From assembly GCA_003427395.1 (NCBI GenBank), contig BFEA01000534.1, forward strand, positions 361,130-385,211: DNA of 24,082 nucleotides, read 5' to 3'. The stretch is from Chara braunii (Eukaryota; Streptophyta; Charophyceae; Charales; Characeae). The notes under the pieces were generated by a model. That model was not told the origin of the DNA. It did not search any database and saw only the letters and a list, made by a program, of their open reading frames with translations. Made by a program: the position numbers and the translations under genes. This document shows positions 23,876-24,082 of the stretch, piece by piece (position 1 is the stretch's first letter; every line of letters starts with the position of its first letter).

Positions 23876-24082
23876 GGATGGACCTTTGGATCTGAGGAAG
23901 AGGAAACCAGGCTTCAGAAGACTCAGAAGAGGTTATCTTTGACCCAGCAGACTATGTGATAGCTGGATCCATCATCCACTTTATGATTGTGGACACATCT
24001 TAAAGGGAGGGAGAATGGGATAGTGGAGGGCCGGGGCGGGGAGGAGGTGGGGGGAGAGAGAGAGAAACACAGAGAGAAACAA
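23876..24082. other. Unassigned end of window, purine-rich
   Basis: A 35-codon plus-strand open stretch, including EEVIFDPADYVIAG, ends at a TAA (about 24000-24002) and is followed by the purine tract AAAGGGAGGGAG. A stop codon followed by a polypurine tract can mark the 3' end of an LTR retrotransposon coding region, but no LTR is visible before the window ends. The last 30 nt are GA-rich. Confidence 0.2.

Overview
This window is eukaryotic and most likely from a large, repeat-rich streptophyte (green plant or charophyte alga) genome. The evidence is an interstitial CCCTAAA-type telomere tract (18861-18884), retrocopied U2 and U6 snRNA sequences whose ends match the plant-type RNAs as I know them, long GA/GT/CA microsatellites, and one convincing protein gene with plant-style flanking motifs. 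A charophyte such as Chara is my guess, not something the sequence proves. There are no operons, phage genes or CRISPR arrays.

Layout. 1-760: non-coding, with two perfect palindromes. 762-1975: an old ~0.6 kb tandem duplication. 1980-4660: non-coding, with small tandem repeats and long microsatellites. 4660-9300: dense small inverted-repeat (MITE/foldback) elements sharing ends like GGCCTCGCTCCACTACTC or GGGCCTCGCCACACC, a tRNA-derived SINE, a 47-nt poly-C run beside an assembly gap, and a nested foldback complex (8033-8863). 9440-10470: tRNA-like retroposons and a U2 retrocopy that itself carries a 109-bp foldback insertion. 10950-11440: polypyrimidine tract. 11850-12600: a direct repeat with bZIP-type cores, one intact MITE and two U6-derived fragments. 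13162-14436: an intronless ORF for a divergent CDCA7-like zf-4CXXC_R1 zinc-finger protein. 14437-17100: a TATA-like site, a perfect 41-bp triplicate, a GA tract with a sequencing adapter in it, and possible exon fragments. 17390-18770: second U2 retrocopy, alternating hairpins and a U6 retrocopy with target-site duplication. 19640-24082: a second foldback copy, a G-quadruplex motif, GT microsatellite and several minisatellites.

The one confident gene encodes a relative of CDCA7, which in animals and plants works with the HELLS/DDM1 remodeller to maintain DNA methylation. It keeps the positions mutated in human ICF syndrome, but has lost one late Cys, has a Cys-rich insertion and carries an N-terminal array of SUMO-consensus sites. 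The other theme is retroposition: U2 and U6 copies begin at or near nucleotide 1 of the RNA, stop early, continue into A-rich tails and, in three cases, are flanked by target-site duplications. Two loci show target-site duplications around nothing but an A-rich tail. An exact Tn5/Nextera mosaic end at 15552-15570 and an exact flank duplication around the N at 7076 show that parts of the assembly are artefactual.
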